From assembly GCA_964036315.1 (NCBI GenBank), contig OZ038498.1, forward strand, positions 9,843,861-9,907,860: a stretch of DNA of 64,000 nucleotides, in the 5' to 3' direction. The position numbers and the translations under genes were made by a program. The DNA comes from Acanthosepion esculentum (lineage: Eukaryota > Mollusca > Cephalopoda > Sepiida > Sepiidae). Below are positions 24,336 through 35,169 of this stretch, piece by piece. The stretch's first letter is position 1. Each line of letters opens with the position of its first letter. The notes beneath the pieces are model-generated. The model was not told where the DNA came from, ran no database searches, and saw nothing but the letters and a program-made list of their open reading frames with translations.

Positions 24336-24857
24336 TAGTAGTAGTACAATTACTTTTCAAGGATAGTCAATCATTCACTTGAGTTATATTTTTTTTCATG
24401 TGACAAACAAAAATCAACAGAAACGATCATTTTAAATGTATGCAGAAATATCTTTGTCTGTGAAAGTTTTGTAATATGCCTTTTTTGAATTCTGTTAATT
24501 TACAAGGTGATAATTCATAATATAGTGAATATATATATATATATATTAAATATTAGTGAATAATTGCACAATAAGACACTTAAGTTTCATTATAATTGTT
24601 GAATGGTTACAGATTAAATGTTGTACATGCAAATGAAAGTTTTATTAACTGACCACACACTTTATTTGAGTTATCCAGCTGTAAGTTCAACTAACATAAA
24701 ATAAACATATATATCTGTAAAAGTTTATTCATTATCCAACAATACCAAATTTAATAGCAGCTTTATTTCAAACAGAAAGACTTTTCATCATGAATATAGA
24801 AAAATACATTCAAAGTAGTCATGTTCTAAGTATCAAACCAATTTTAAACTACAAGTG

Positions 24858-24963
24858 GGTGCTGAAAAGTACTCAGCTTGACCAACTTCCCAAAATCTGA
24901 CCAGATGATCAAACATCAGATTTTTTGGAAGGTCATCTTACTCAAGCTGAGAACTTTTCACTC
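24858..24963. mobile_element. Small MITE, second copy
   Basis: It starts GGTGCTGAAAAGTACTCAGC and ends GCTGAGAACTTTTCACTC, so the arms are about 20 bp with a few mismatches. An inner inverted pair (CAAAATCTGA / TCAGATTTTTT-like) extends the foldback. Confidence 0.6.
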
Positions 24964-24999
24964 ATAAATTATTCAGACAAATGTAAGAAAACAGCTGTA

Positions 25000-27430
25000 A
25001 TAATTCAAATTTACCTACTTTCTAATTATAGACTTTTGTGGATACACAAACTCTCTATTTTTCTTACTTTTTAAAATTTAAAATGTGGTTTGTTGGTTTT
25101 TTTTATATTTATAGCTGAAAACATTTAGGAATTCTACCTCATCTATTTATCTTGAACAGATTTCATTTTAATGGGGCTTAATTTACTCTAAGCACTTTTA
25201 AATTGCATTTTTACCTTTGAACCCTTTTATTTCTAACCGTGTTGACTAGTCATTAGCTGTCTCAATTTTTTAAAGCATTGTCATTAAGTCAAATGAAAAA
25301 TAAGAAATGAGTATAACTATGATCATGTAATTTTGAATGTTAAATTAAAATGAATAATTAATTTCCATGTTAAAACTCCTTCATATTTTCCTATTGCCCA
25401 AGGAAGAACAAAATTTCCTTCAAAAATGGTACGCATAACGAACCAAAGGAAAATTAATCCATTTAAAAAAAATACAATATTTCAAATGATCAGCTAAGAA
25501 ACGAATTGTTTTTTTTTTGTTTGTACTGAAACATTTGCACATCTGATGCCAAAGTAAAAAAAGCCACAATTCACATTTAGTCCTACACAATTTATATTTT
25601 TTTCCAAATACAACCCACTCATAAAGTAAGGCTCCAAAGGAAAATCAAATACAGTGATTTTTAAACTACAGAAAAAACTAAATCCTGACGGAAGGAAACT
25701 AAAAAAAAAAAGCATTTGTTCAAAAAAACTTAACATAAAGGTAGAACGAGTTGGAGCTTCTTTCTTTTCAATGATGGCATAGTTATGCATTTTTTGTATA
25801 AAAATAATAATTAAATTTACAAAAATAAAGATCAATTCTGAATATTAATTGTTGCTATTTTTATTCATATCACAAAAATTCATAAATTATTTTTACTTTT
25901 TCTAGACAATTAAATTCTGTGTCTCTCAATCTGTCTTTAAAAAAAAAAGAAAAAAAAAGATTTTTTTTTTTCTTTAACCTTTGTGGGCGTACACTAGTAG
26001 ACTTACAGTCACATGCAAGACTTTTTTGTTTTTAAAACCGCTTCAAATCAAGACAGTACAAAAAAAACATTAATTAAAAGCTTCCAGAAATTCTTGGTGA
26101 TAAGTGAGGGAGTCATGTGGCATGTGTTATTGTTAAAAATGTTTTGTTATGCGTTGCATTTTTCGTCAAATTTTCAAAAATATTTAAGAAATTTTACAGA
26201 TTTTCATTTCGATTTAAATAATTAATGTATTTTTAAACAAACACTGGAAAGCTTGTAAGAAGAAAGTGATGAATTTGTTTAAACTTAGGACCTAGGTTCT
26301 TTAATTCTCAGTAAATAATTACTTCGTTCATTTGTATATATTATTTATTTACAAACACGTAAAGTATAAAAATGTATCATCACTAAATAAAAGATTATAC
26401 GTTGCATTCAACAGGAGAAATAAAACGAAAAATTATCCATTTTTTAACAATAGTCCTCCAAGTTCGAAATTCGATTTGTAGAAAATAAAAGAATTTAATT
26501 ATTTTACTATTTGAGTGATTATTTAAAAACTTCTTAAAACTATTCAAACAAACGTCTGAATTAGAGATTCCTCCCCAAGTCTTCTTTTTAAGCGGTTTTA
26601 ATAAAACAATATTTCTTTCAACAATGCACATCCGTTTTTTTACAGGTGTGTATTTTTCTGTCTTTCTTGTCCTTGGACAGGTGTTTATTGTTACGCCATC
26701 ACCCTTCCAACTTTTACTCACATTCCTCTTGCTTCACGGTTGAATTTTTTTTTTAAGTGATCAAAAAGGCAAGACAATGGTAAATCACAACTAGAATCCT
26801 TAGATATATTTTTTTTTAATTTCCAAATTCCTAACAATAACAATGCACCTGAAATTCTTGATGCAGAACAGAGACGTTGATAGAAAGTACCTAAATATGC
26901 AAAGAATGTAGTTGTAGTAGCACTTTACTTTGTTAGTTTTTTTAGCCATATTTGTATATTTGAAAATAAATATACCAACTCACTACTAGAAGAAAAAATG
27001 TTAACTTAATAAAACACATATATTTCAAATAACATTTCTATTTTTCGAAATGTCAGTCCAAAAAAATAAAGTTCACGAAATAAAAAAAAAACTTTAAAAA
27101 CTGAATAAAATCGATCTGAAGTTGTAAGGTTCGAAGATTAATAAAAAAGACATCTCTTAAATAAATCTAAATTATAAGTTAAATGTTCAATACATAAATA
27201 ATTTAATGAATTTAAAAAATAAGCAGAATAAATTATAAATGGAAATGCAACCGGTATTTTTTTTTTTGACCAGGTCAAGGAAAATAACGACATTTCTTTG
27301 CAATAAAAAAGTTTAGCTTTAAATCCGTCAACATTCTCCATATTCTAAAAATCAGATGACATTTTTAAAACCTATTGTACATCAAATTCCATTATTGAAT
27401 CGAATTAATATAAAAAAAAGAAATGAAATA
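25000..27430. other. AT-rich intron segment
   Basis: No gene is supported. A 55-bp piece at 25817-25874 (AAGATCAATTCTGAATATTA...) recurs at 37383-37433. A 108-codon minus-strand open frame at 26395-26721 begins with GTG and is unrecognised. Confidence 0.4.
25817..25874 (+). repeat. Short dispersed duplicate, copy 1
   Basis: ATAAAGATCAATTCTGAATA and the following TTAATTGTT...TTATTCATATCACA match 37383-37433 with few changes. Confidence 0.75.
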
Positions 27431-27458
27431 TACAACTAAATAAAAGAGTTTTGCTTAC

Positions 27459-27489
27459 CTTGGCTCTCGCTGTTCATACTTTCCGCCAT
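27459..27489 (-). CDS. Candidate first coding exon (MAESMNSESQ, then donor)
   Basis: On the minus strand an ATG in good context (GATATGGCGGAA) opens ten codons, MAESMNSESQ plus one base, and ends CCAAG|GTAAGC, a good donor, leaving phase 1. Upstream the DNA loses its poly-A/T character and carries a CCAAT box and an ETS-type CTTCCG motif, as in a housekeeping promoter. The orientation matches the ECT2-like exons at 684-788 and 1-74, so this may be the gene's first coding exon, which would make the first introns 9 kb and up to 17 kb. That link is inference; another gene starting here is possible. Confidence 0.45.
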
Positions 27490-27560
27490 ATCTGAACTAT
27501 TCAAAATACTACAATCTGATTGGTCAATAAACAACAATGACGAAACGGAAGTGAACTTTG
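27490..27560 (-). promoter_or_regulatory. Probable promoter / 5' UTR of the minus-strand gene
   Basis: Upstream of the ATG at 27489, reading minus, are GACCAATCAG (an inverted CCAAT box at 27519-27523 on the plus strand) and an ETS-type site (CGGAAGT on the plus strand, 27546-27552). There is no TATA box at a useful distance. CCAAT plus ETS without TATA is typical of broadly expressed or cell-cycle genes. The start of transcription cannot be placed. Confidence 0.4.
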
Positions 27561-28535
27561 AACTTAACTGAAGTTGACACTGGGCTTTTTCACAAACAAA
27601 AACAGTAAAAAAAAATACACTCAATTCATTTTATTTTTGTTCATTTAAAAACAATTGTGTTACAACGAAACTTATTTCTTTCAATCTCTTAATTGGAAAT
27701 GTTTCTTTACTTTAAAAAGTAAATTGAAAAGCTAAGCATTTTAAGTTTTTTAAACTGTTTCGTGTCTTTCTTTCTCCTTCAGAATACTAATACAAAAGAA
27801 AGAACTAAGGATGATAAAAAAAATAATTCATAAGTGAATGCCGGAGAAATTGAACAAACGAAAAAATCTAATGAAGTTCATAATTTGTACCTTTTTTTTC
27901 AGGGATTCAGCCTCGCCAGGATATGAAGAATGATGAAACTGGCGCGTTAGTGCTTTGCTTCCAGTTTTGCTAAGACACGGGTTTGAAATAATAATAAAAA
28001 ACCAGCTACGAAGAAAAAGTAAAAGAACGTGGGGGGGGGGGGTTACTTACACGTAAAAAAAAAAAATTAATTATTTATTAACTTTTTAAAATGTCAATTG
28101 TTTTTATTTGAAGACTTGATGAAAAATAACAGTTTCTTTGATTAACACAAACTAAAACAGTTTTTCGATTTAATTCGGCTTTAGATTCATTCAAGCAAAA
28201 AAAAAACTCATCATTTTTTTTTTTTTTACTTTGCATCTCCGTCCAGTTCATTTTTATTCAAGAAATAAAATATCAAATAAACAATTGAGTTGAGTAATTA
28301 TGACACTGACACCCATATTTTTATTTAAAAATAAAATAAACTGTTGCTTGGAATGGTGAACAATATTCTTTGCACACAGGTGTAAGTTAGCGTGTGATGG
28401 GATAATAATACTTTGTAATTGTAATACAAAAAAAAAAGAAAACGAATTTATTCCACCGGCCATTAATATCGATGTCTCTTGTTTTAATTAACAGGTCGAA
28501 TGGCTACAACCACAGAATGAATGAATTTTTTTTAC
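27560..28535. other. Upstream region of the minus-strand gene, AT-rich
   Basis: At 27890-27902 a strong acceptor-like tract (TACCTTTTTTTTCAG|G, plus strand) is followed by 22 open codons (IQPRQDMKNDETGALVL...) and a stop. No partner exon is visible. A G run lies at 28031-28042. Confidence 0.3.
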
Positions 28536-28745
28536 CACTAGTGTGAATGACGGGGAGGAAGCTTTCTCTGCCTACGGGCGGAGAGGAACTTAGATGAGGC
28601 TATATGCCGAAGGGCAGAGTCTCGCTTGGACGTAGACAAACCCGACCCCGTGTACAGGGTCTACGGGCAATTTTGCTCGGAACGCCCAACGTTATAAACT
28701 GGCCTTGTGCCACATCTTGCCTTGTAGACAGGTTGGTAAAAAAAA
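28536..28745. other. Isolated GC-rich patch, unassigned
   Basis: About 200 bp near 50% GC in AT-rich surroundings, rich in short inverted pairs, for example GACCC CGTGTACA GGGTC near 28646 and TCTGCC...GGGCAGA. It could be a retroelement fragment or a structured RNA; I recognise neither. Confidence 0.3.
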
Positions 28746-28749
28746 AGAG

Positions 28750-30305
28750 ACTGTATACTAGTGTACAATAATCGATGTTACTTTTTTTAGTCGATGAGAA
28801 ATTTTCATTTTATTTATTTATTTTAATTAAGAACCACCAAAATAGAAAAAAAATGATTGCTTCTTTTCCAAGATGAAAGTAAAATATCGCTACCAACTGT
28901 TCTAAAATTTGCCAAAATTCAGGAAATTATCCGGTTCCATTAAATAATTCCCGGGTTTCGGCACAACTCTAACTCTCTTATCGGGTTGACCTAATTCTCT
29001 GTTACAATTTATTTATTCATTAATGAATTATTAATAATTTTACTGAATAATAGGTTATATTTTATTATAAAACTTTGTGGCAATATTTTTGTGGGGTCTC
29101 AACACCACCACCCACTTTTCAATATCTCGTGTGTGTAGTGTACTTTTTATGGGTGGTCGTCAATTTTTTTAAAGTTAAAGAAAAATCCATGAAAATGTTA
29201 CTTTTGGAGTAAATAAAAGAATTATGCAATAAGTGTTAAAAACACAAAAAAATCATCTCGAATTTTATAAAAAATATCTCAATAAAAATAAAACTCAAAA
29301 AATAATTTTTCCTGACAGTTGGTGATTGCATGCCATAATTTAATAATTAAACACATTATTTTCTTTCAGATTGGACAAAAAATATAGATTTATTTTTTCC
29401 AAAATTACTTGTAGCTTTTCAGAGCGATTTTGAAATTCATCCCGTTGTTGTTTGTCGGAAGTTTTTGTTTTTGTTACACAAAGACATGATTGAAGAATCG
29501 AAAAAAAATGCCATTTTCGAGTGCCAGTCTTTTTTTAAAAGAATTTTAATTTTTTCCTTTTAGCAACTGTTACATTATTTTTATGGATGTTCAAAACTTG
29601 AAATAATTCTGAATTGCCAACTTTGATTTCTTTTCCCTATCGGATTAAATAATTCAATCAATAACTCTTAAATTCAGAATAATTTTAAAAAAAACATATT
29701 TGGTGTAATTTGATAGTTTATGACATCAAACAGGTGTTAAAATAATAATAAAAATAAATGTATTAAACTTAAAAGTATCATTTAAAACTAAAAAAAAATA
29801 CTTCCAAGTTCCAATGGAGTACAAAAAATAAAATTATTAATTTAATTCTACTAAGTTTCATAAAACTGTATAAAATAAAAATGAATTCTTAAACTATTGG
29901 TTATTATTATTTTTAAATATAAATATCAATCTCATGATTATTGCACTCCTGGTGTTTCGTATTTACTTAATTTTTATTTTTTATTTTTCTGCGCGCTTTT
30001 TAAGTCATGGGTGTAATTATACATTTTTTATTTTTGACTTTTGAACCGACAGGCGTTACATTTAGGTTTTAAGTAAATAATTATACATTACTTTTGCAAA
30101 ACCCTGGAGTTAATTCTCAAATTTATTTCGGAACTTATCTTTAGGATATCATAAATATTGTATTTTTAAGAGATTTTTAAATTGCTTACACTTTTTGTCT
30201 AAAGTGACGAAAAAACGGGCCAGTTTATTTTTTTTGGTGGGGGGGGGGTCTAAAACTTTATATACATACTTACTGTTAATTTACCTTGCATATATTGTTT
30301 GCTCG
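28750..30305. other. AT-rich intergenic DNA
   Basis: No gene or element identified. A G run lies at 30239-30248. Confidence 0.4.
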
Positions 30306-30311
30306 ATATTA

Positions 30312-30532
30312 CAGTGTAACCCGGATATAAGAGAGATTTTCTCTGCAGTGTAACCCGGTATAAGAGAAACCCGGATATAAGAGAGTTTTTCTCTGGTCCC
30401 AAATTAGAGCCTGTGTTAATAAAACAAAATAGACCAAACCCGGATATAAGAGAAACCCGGATATAAGAGAAACCCGGATATAAGATACTTCTTCTCCGGT
30501 CCCGACAACTCTCTTATATCCGGGTTACACTG
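30312..30532. mobile_element. Pogo/Tigger-like MITE with multiplied terminal motif
   Basis: Termini CAGTGTAACCCGGATATAAG and its inverse (30508-30532, ending GGGTTACACTG) form a TIR of about 24 bp. TA precedes the left end (30310-30311); the right flank is AA, so the TA duplication is imperfect. CAGT...AACCC ends are typical of pogo-superfamily elements. The 17-bp motif AACCCGGATATAAGAGA recurs inside at about 30346-30385 and three times in tandem at 30439-30486. Confidence 0.75.
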
Positions 30533-30768
30533 AACTTTTTCTTTACAACAAACAATATTGTTAAAGCATTTTCTTTTTTTACAATCAATTCAATTTCTTC
30601 TGTTTGTGTCTCTTCTTTCTTCAAATATTTTCTTTTCTTTCTATGAGACTCTTTTTCACTTCCTCTGGAGCTGAAAGGGTAAATTGAAAAACACAAAAAT
30701 CCTAACCTAGTCTAGGATCTTAAAATCTTATTCCATGAAGCATATCTTTCAAAACATTTCAAAACACT

Positions 30769-31233
30769 AGCTTTGGAATTCTTTTAAATCTTATTTTTTT
30801 AAATCTTATTTTAAAATAAAGAACGTGAACAAGGGCGGAATTCCTGGCATCGATTGACTCCGTCAAACAAATAAAAACGTTGATTCTCCGAATCAACAAA
30901 CAAATCAAATGAAACAATTCCCCTTCTAGGGAATAAAATTACTTCTTTTAGCTTCGGAATTCTACCGAAGCTAACCAAATCTTTTCTTCCAAATTTCACA
31001 AATCTTTGCTACGGAATTCTACCGAAGCTCACAAAATCTTTTCTTCAAAGATTCTCAAATAAACAAATCGTAGCTACGGAATTCTACCGAAGCTGAACAA
31101 ATCTTCTCTTTAAAGATTTTCAAATATAAACAAATCAAGTCTTAGCTACGGAATTCTACCGAAGCCAGTTAAATTCTTCTCTTCAAAGTTTTTCAAATAT
31201 AAACGAATATTAGCTACGGAATTCTACCGAAGC
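30769..31233 (+). repeat. Array of hairpin motifs (minisatellite, 57-72 bp period)
   Basis: The 21-mer GCT(A/T)CGGAATTCTACCGAAGC (last C shared) stands at 30951, 31008, 31073, 31145 and 31213, with a degenerate copy near 30769. The first copy is a perfect 7-bp stem (GCTTCGG/CCGAAGC) with an AATTCTA loop; the others have one mismatch in the stem. The spacers share AAATCTT(C/T)TCTTCAAA-type sequence and vary in length. Confidence 0.85.
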
Positions 31234-31450
31234 CAATTATTAAATCTTCCAAAAAGCCCTTCGATGCGTAAACTCACACTCCCCTGTTCCCATCCATAAA
31301 CTAATCAGTAATATAGCTATTAAAAGCTAAATAAATTAATTCTATAATATTTAAAGGCAAGGAAATAATTCGATACTGTAATTCGAACTATTTAATTTAA
31401 GGTAACATTAATTTACGTGGCCAACTATAGTAGTTCACCACGGAGCCAGA

Positions 31451-31466
31451 ATAAGGACGTCCTTAT
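31451..31466. other. 16-bp perfect palindrome
   Basis: ATAAGGACGTCCTTAT is self-complementary. It lies in the probable flank of the BEL/Pao element. The function is unknown. Confidence 0.8.
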
Positions 31467-31622
31467 CGTCCGACGACAAAACTCTGACTGAAGACAAAAT
31501 CTTCTGATACAAAGGACTCGCTTTCAGCTGCTAAATTCCATGACAATGGGGCCATAAATTTTCCGACCGCCCCGTCCACAAGCCACCGACCCCAGACATT
31601 AAAACAACATATCATCTCTAAT

Positions 31623-31780
31623 ACCGAAGTCGTTGCAAGCCCTCTTCTTACCTCATGTTAAATCTCTGTCAACAAAGATTTCCAAAAAACACTCAAAACA
31701 AGAATCTCACCACCGAAGTCACTGAAAGGTGACCTCTCACACTTATGTTAAATCTCGGTCAACAAAAATTTCCAAACTCT
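31623..31780 (+). repeat. 89-bp tandem repeat, two diverged copies
   Basis: ACCGAAGTC starts at 31623 and 31712. Both copies then carry ATGTTAAATCTC(T/G)GTCAACAAA and TTTCCAAA. It lies downstream of the BEL gag on the minus strand and may be retroelement sequence. Confidence 0.65.
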
Positions 31781-32063
31781 CCCATCAAGAAAAGAAAAAA
31801 GAATTTCTTTAAGTTATAACAGTTAAATTTCAATCTATAAGATGGGCACTAAAATTATCCAATATAAAGAAAAAGAATCTTGTAACATTGTTCTTTTCCT
31901 AGTATTTCCAAACAGAATCTCGCTCTATTAATCATATTCAATTACATCTCAGTACCAAAGATAATACATATTTCTTTCACATACTTTTTTAATTTTCCTT
32001 TTGGGTCTGGATTTAGGACAGAATTCACTTGATCTGACATCAGTCATACCCCCATTTAAATCA

Positions 32064-32704
32064 CTATCTTCCATATTTTCTGCTGGGGGGCTGATTGTTT
32101 GGTGGGAGTGAGTGATCGATAACTAAAGGGTACAAATGTTTGGGTTTAATTATTTCTAAAGTTCTTATTACTTCAGAATAATTGTCAAAAATATCATTAA
32201 GAGAAGGATAATTATTTCCCACTATTCTAATTATTTCTTTCCTTAGCATTACCGGCAGTTTTTCACAAATAGTATATTTGTTACCGGCGCTATCATATTC
32301 TAAAAAATCCAAATTGAATGAATTTTTTAAATTTGCGTTTTTAATTTAGTTAAAAAAATCTTCACAGAATTCAAGTCATACTCTTTTAAAACCTTAGCAT
32401 CAGAAATAGACTTGAAAATACTGTTTACAATATAATCCCTATCTAAAAATTCCTTTTTTAAAATATCTTCTGCTATGTCAAAATTCAAATCCGAAATGGA
32501 AAGATGACTTATGATCCTCTGAGCGTATCCTGTCAAATGATTTTTTAAAATAATGAGTCGCAAGGACTTATTTTTAACACTAAGTACGCAATTCTCAAAT
32601 TCTTTATAAAAATTTAAAAAGGACAATTTGTCCTGGGATAAGCTCTCCGGGTCGAATACAGGACACTGTAATTTGGGGGTAACATTATAATGCGAAGACA
32701 ACAA
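32064..32704 (-). pseudogene. BEL/Pao-type gag fragment (DUF1759-like), frameshifted
   Basis: Read minus, the first part (32704-32327, 125 codons) contains KLQCPVFDPESLSQ, LSFLNFYKEFENCV, ILKNHLTGYAQRIISHL and DILKKEFLDRDYIVNSIF. This is the order of the DUF1759 capsid-like domain of Pao/BEL gag: P-x-F-x-G...F-x-x-F...L-x-x-x-L-x-G-x-A...A-x-x-x-L-x-x-x-(F/Y). A frameshift near 32330 leads to the second frame (32312-32064): DFLEYDSAGNKYTICEKLP and RKEIIRIVGNNYPSLNDI, the end of the same domain. Usually a zinc knuckle, protease, RT, RNase H and integrase follow; none is visible here. A SINE sits just upstream (32787). It is a broken retroelement remnant. Confidence 0.75.
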
Positions 32705-32786
32705 CTCCGACTTAGTAGTTATCTGGGGAATATTTCAACTCTTTGGGTCTAGTCACTAACCAACGACTTTATCGACTGGACCAAGG

Positions 32787-32942
32787 ATACATGGCCCAGT
32801 GGATAAAGACGTTGATTAGATCCAGTGAGTTCAATACCAGGCCAATCACCTGAAGAAGGCCGGAGCGTACAATGGCCGAAACGTTGTAATAAATATGGCG
32901 ACAAAAATGAGGATAACAGTCCGAATAATATAAATAATGTAA
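32787..32942 (+). repeat. tRNA-derived SINE copy with internal deletion
   Basis: Head ATACATGGCCCAGTGGATAA with GATTAGATCCAGT jumps directly to GAGTTCAATACC, then to CACCTGAAGAAGGCCGGAGC, the core and the tail CCGAATAATATAAATAATGT. Most of the body is deleted. Confidence 0.8.
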
Positions 32943-32999
32943 GTCATTTAAATTATTTCAAATGTGTTTTTACTTTTTCGTGTTCTTTTAAGAGGTCCA

Positions 33000-33260
33000 T
33001 GGCGGTGTGGAGATGTGCCAGGTGTTTTTAGTGTTATTTATCGGTAACTTCGGAATAATCGAACAAAATCAAAGGTATATAAACAAATAATGTATGTTTA
33101 TTTATGTAAGAAAATTGTAATTCGGGTTGATGAACGTTCGTTCGGTTGGCTGGTTGCTAGTTTACAAGTCAGACCTTGGTGCCGTTGGGGGTTAGGGTTA
33201 CTTTGGAAACTTGCTGGCTGACGTCAATCTGCTGTTTTCTTAGCCCCACAGAAGGGCGGA
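33000..33260. other. Region left of the tandem duplication
   Basis: It contains GGGGTTAGGGTTACTTTGG, a short telomere-like phrase, after GGTGCCGTTG. No gene seen. Confidence 0.3.
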
Positions 33261-33262
33261 AA

Positions 33263-33950
33263 TATTTCTTAGGTTCTTCACGCTACACACTTCGCTAATT
33301 TCCTTGTCTTTTCTCTTTGTTTACCTTTAACCCTCACCCCCTACTGAGTCACCATGCGACACGTCAGTTTATTTTAATGTGGGAAACATCGGTCCGGAAA
33401 GTCTTTGCTGGCTTTCTCTAGTCTTTGCTAGTCATAGCCAATCACCCCGCTACAGAACAGATCGCGGAGCTGTTCAGGCAGCGTAACGGGGGTGGTGTGG
33501 GGTGTAGGAGTCCGGCACGGAACAGATGCTGAAGCAGTATCAACCCCAGGGGGGAGCTGTTCAGGCAACTCTCACCTATCACTTTATATACATACATATA
33601 TATTTCTTAGCTTCTTCAAGCTACACACTTCGCTCATTTTCTTGTCCTTTCTCGTTATTTACTTTTAACCCCCAACCCCCAAACCACCCCCACCCTCCAC
33701 TGAGTCACGACACGTCAGTTTATCTTAATGTGGGAAACATCGGATGGAAAGTTTTTGGTGGTTTTCTCTAGTCTTTGCTTGTCATAGCCAGTCACCCAGC
33801 TACAGAACAGATCGAGGACCTGTTCAGGTAGCGTAGGGGGTGGGTGGGGTCTGTTCTGGCGTTTAGGAGCTCGACACGGAACAGATGCTGAAGCAGTATC
33901 AACCCCCAAGGAGATTTGTCCAAGCAACTATCACTTTATATACACTTAAG
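33263..33950. repeat. 338-bp direct tandem duplication with promoter-like motifs
   Basis: Unit 1 (33263-33597) and unit 2 (about 33602-33950) share TATTTCTTAG(G/C)TTCTTCA, CTACACACTTCGCT, CTGAGTCAC, GACACGTCAGTTTAT, GGGAAACATCGG, CTACAGAACAGATCG, GGAACAGATGCTGAAGCAGT and end in TATCACTTTATATACA. Each unit has a CTGAGTCAC (AP-1-type) site and ends in a TATA-like CTTTATATACA. The units are diverged by small indels. They could be LTR halves of an unrecognised element or duplicated regulatory DNA. Confidence 0.8.
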
Positions 33951-33954
33951 AAAG

Positions 33955-34605
33955 GGTACCAGACTAGATGGCGCGAATATTTTTTTTTTGGCTAACATCA
34001 AAAGTCTCTTTGTTTTTTTGTTGTTTCTTTTTTTATTTTTTGTTTTGCTTCTTTTTTTCTGATTGACCAAAATTCTTTTATTTCTATCGTTCTTTCCTTT
34101 TCCCCCTTTTTATAGCGGAAGTTATGCGCGAGCCTCTCTTATTTTGGTAGATTTCTAGTGACAGTCACTCGACCCTGGACCAACAAACTTCCGCCGTTTT
34201 ACAGCCGTGATCAGTTGTTTCTTCTTCCGCTTTTTATTTGAGGGTTGCCTTCTCATTAGTCGAGAGAGACGTATACAGAGAGAAGTATAGAAAATAGATA
34301 GAGAAAAAGAGAGATTGGATTTTAAAGGAAAGCAAATACTTTATTTTAATTTTTTTTTTTTAATATATTTTATTTTCATATTTCATTTTTACATTTGAGC
34401 TCGTCACCACAACTGTACTTAAATTTTTATATTACAACACAAGGAATCAAAAGTTCGCGGTTCAATCACCTTCCAAAAATTGGGAAGTGGCACATTTCGA
34501 CAATTATCATATTACTCTTCTAAGCTGCATAAAATCATTATGTTATTTAATAGATCAAAAATAAACTCTACACGGGATAAAAGATAGGGATAAATTATGG
34601 GTTTT
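33955..34605. other. Non-coding DNA with T-rich tracts
   Basis: No gene or element identified. A short purine run (AGAGAGAGA-like) lies near 34264-34312. Confidence 0.35.
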
Positions 34606-34609
34606 GTAG

Positions 34610-35165
34610 TGGACCGGCGGGTGTGTGAATGGAAGAAGAGAAGATGAGTTATCTCTGGGTTAAGGCTTCCGCTGGCCGGTCCAGCTACATAAGAATGTTG
34701 GACTTTAATGGAGTCCAAAGAAAGCAAAAGGAAACAAACAAGACCGATATACATGTATGCGAACAAATATATATTAATACATGAATTACAAACAGATTAT
34801 AGCACGAGTTACAAATATATCATTTAAAACATGAATAAAACGTTAGTGTCTGTATGGAAAGTTATTGTGTGTGTGTGTGTTGAATTGAAATGTCCGTACG
34901 GGTGAATTTTGTTTTTAGCGTGTTCCCTGAACATGGGAAACGCCGGTTGTGTATTAGAGTTCACATATTGGAGATGTTAAGAGAAAGTTTTTGTACCTCG
35001 CCCCACGTGCGAGGCTGTTGGCCCCAGGAGAGGCAGTTTGGCCGCACATGGGCGAAGCCGTGGAAAGAAGAGAAAGAGGCGAAAGGTCAGCCCGTATTTA
35101 TACTCCCGGGAGAGAGAGACCCCTGGTGACGGGTTAAGGAAATGAAGGGGAGCTAACTGCGACAG
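34610..35165 (-). mobile_element. LTR-like element, family L, copy A
   Basis: Read minus, it aligns with 44036-44542. Both have GCAGTTA(G/T)CTCC, TTAACC...CA(C/A)CAGGGGTCTCTC, TATAAATAC, then GGTCTTGTTTGTTT, TTTGGACT(C/T)...AAAGTCC(A/G)ACATTC, TGTAGCT(G/A)GACCGGCCAGC and an end GGTCC(A/G)CTACA. The TATA box is at 35095-35102 (plus coordinates). Promoter, leader and lack of ORF fit a solo LTR with leader. Matching LTR pairs and target duplications were not found. Confidence 0.65.
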
Positions 35166-35169
35166 TTTA

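Noticed and set aside
27887..27990. Plus-strand acceptor followed by 22 open codons
   Set aside because: No matching donor or upstream exon on the plus strand; a pyrimidine tract plus AG is common in AT-rich DNA.
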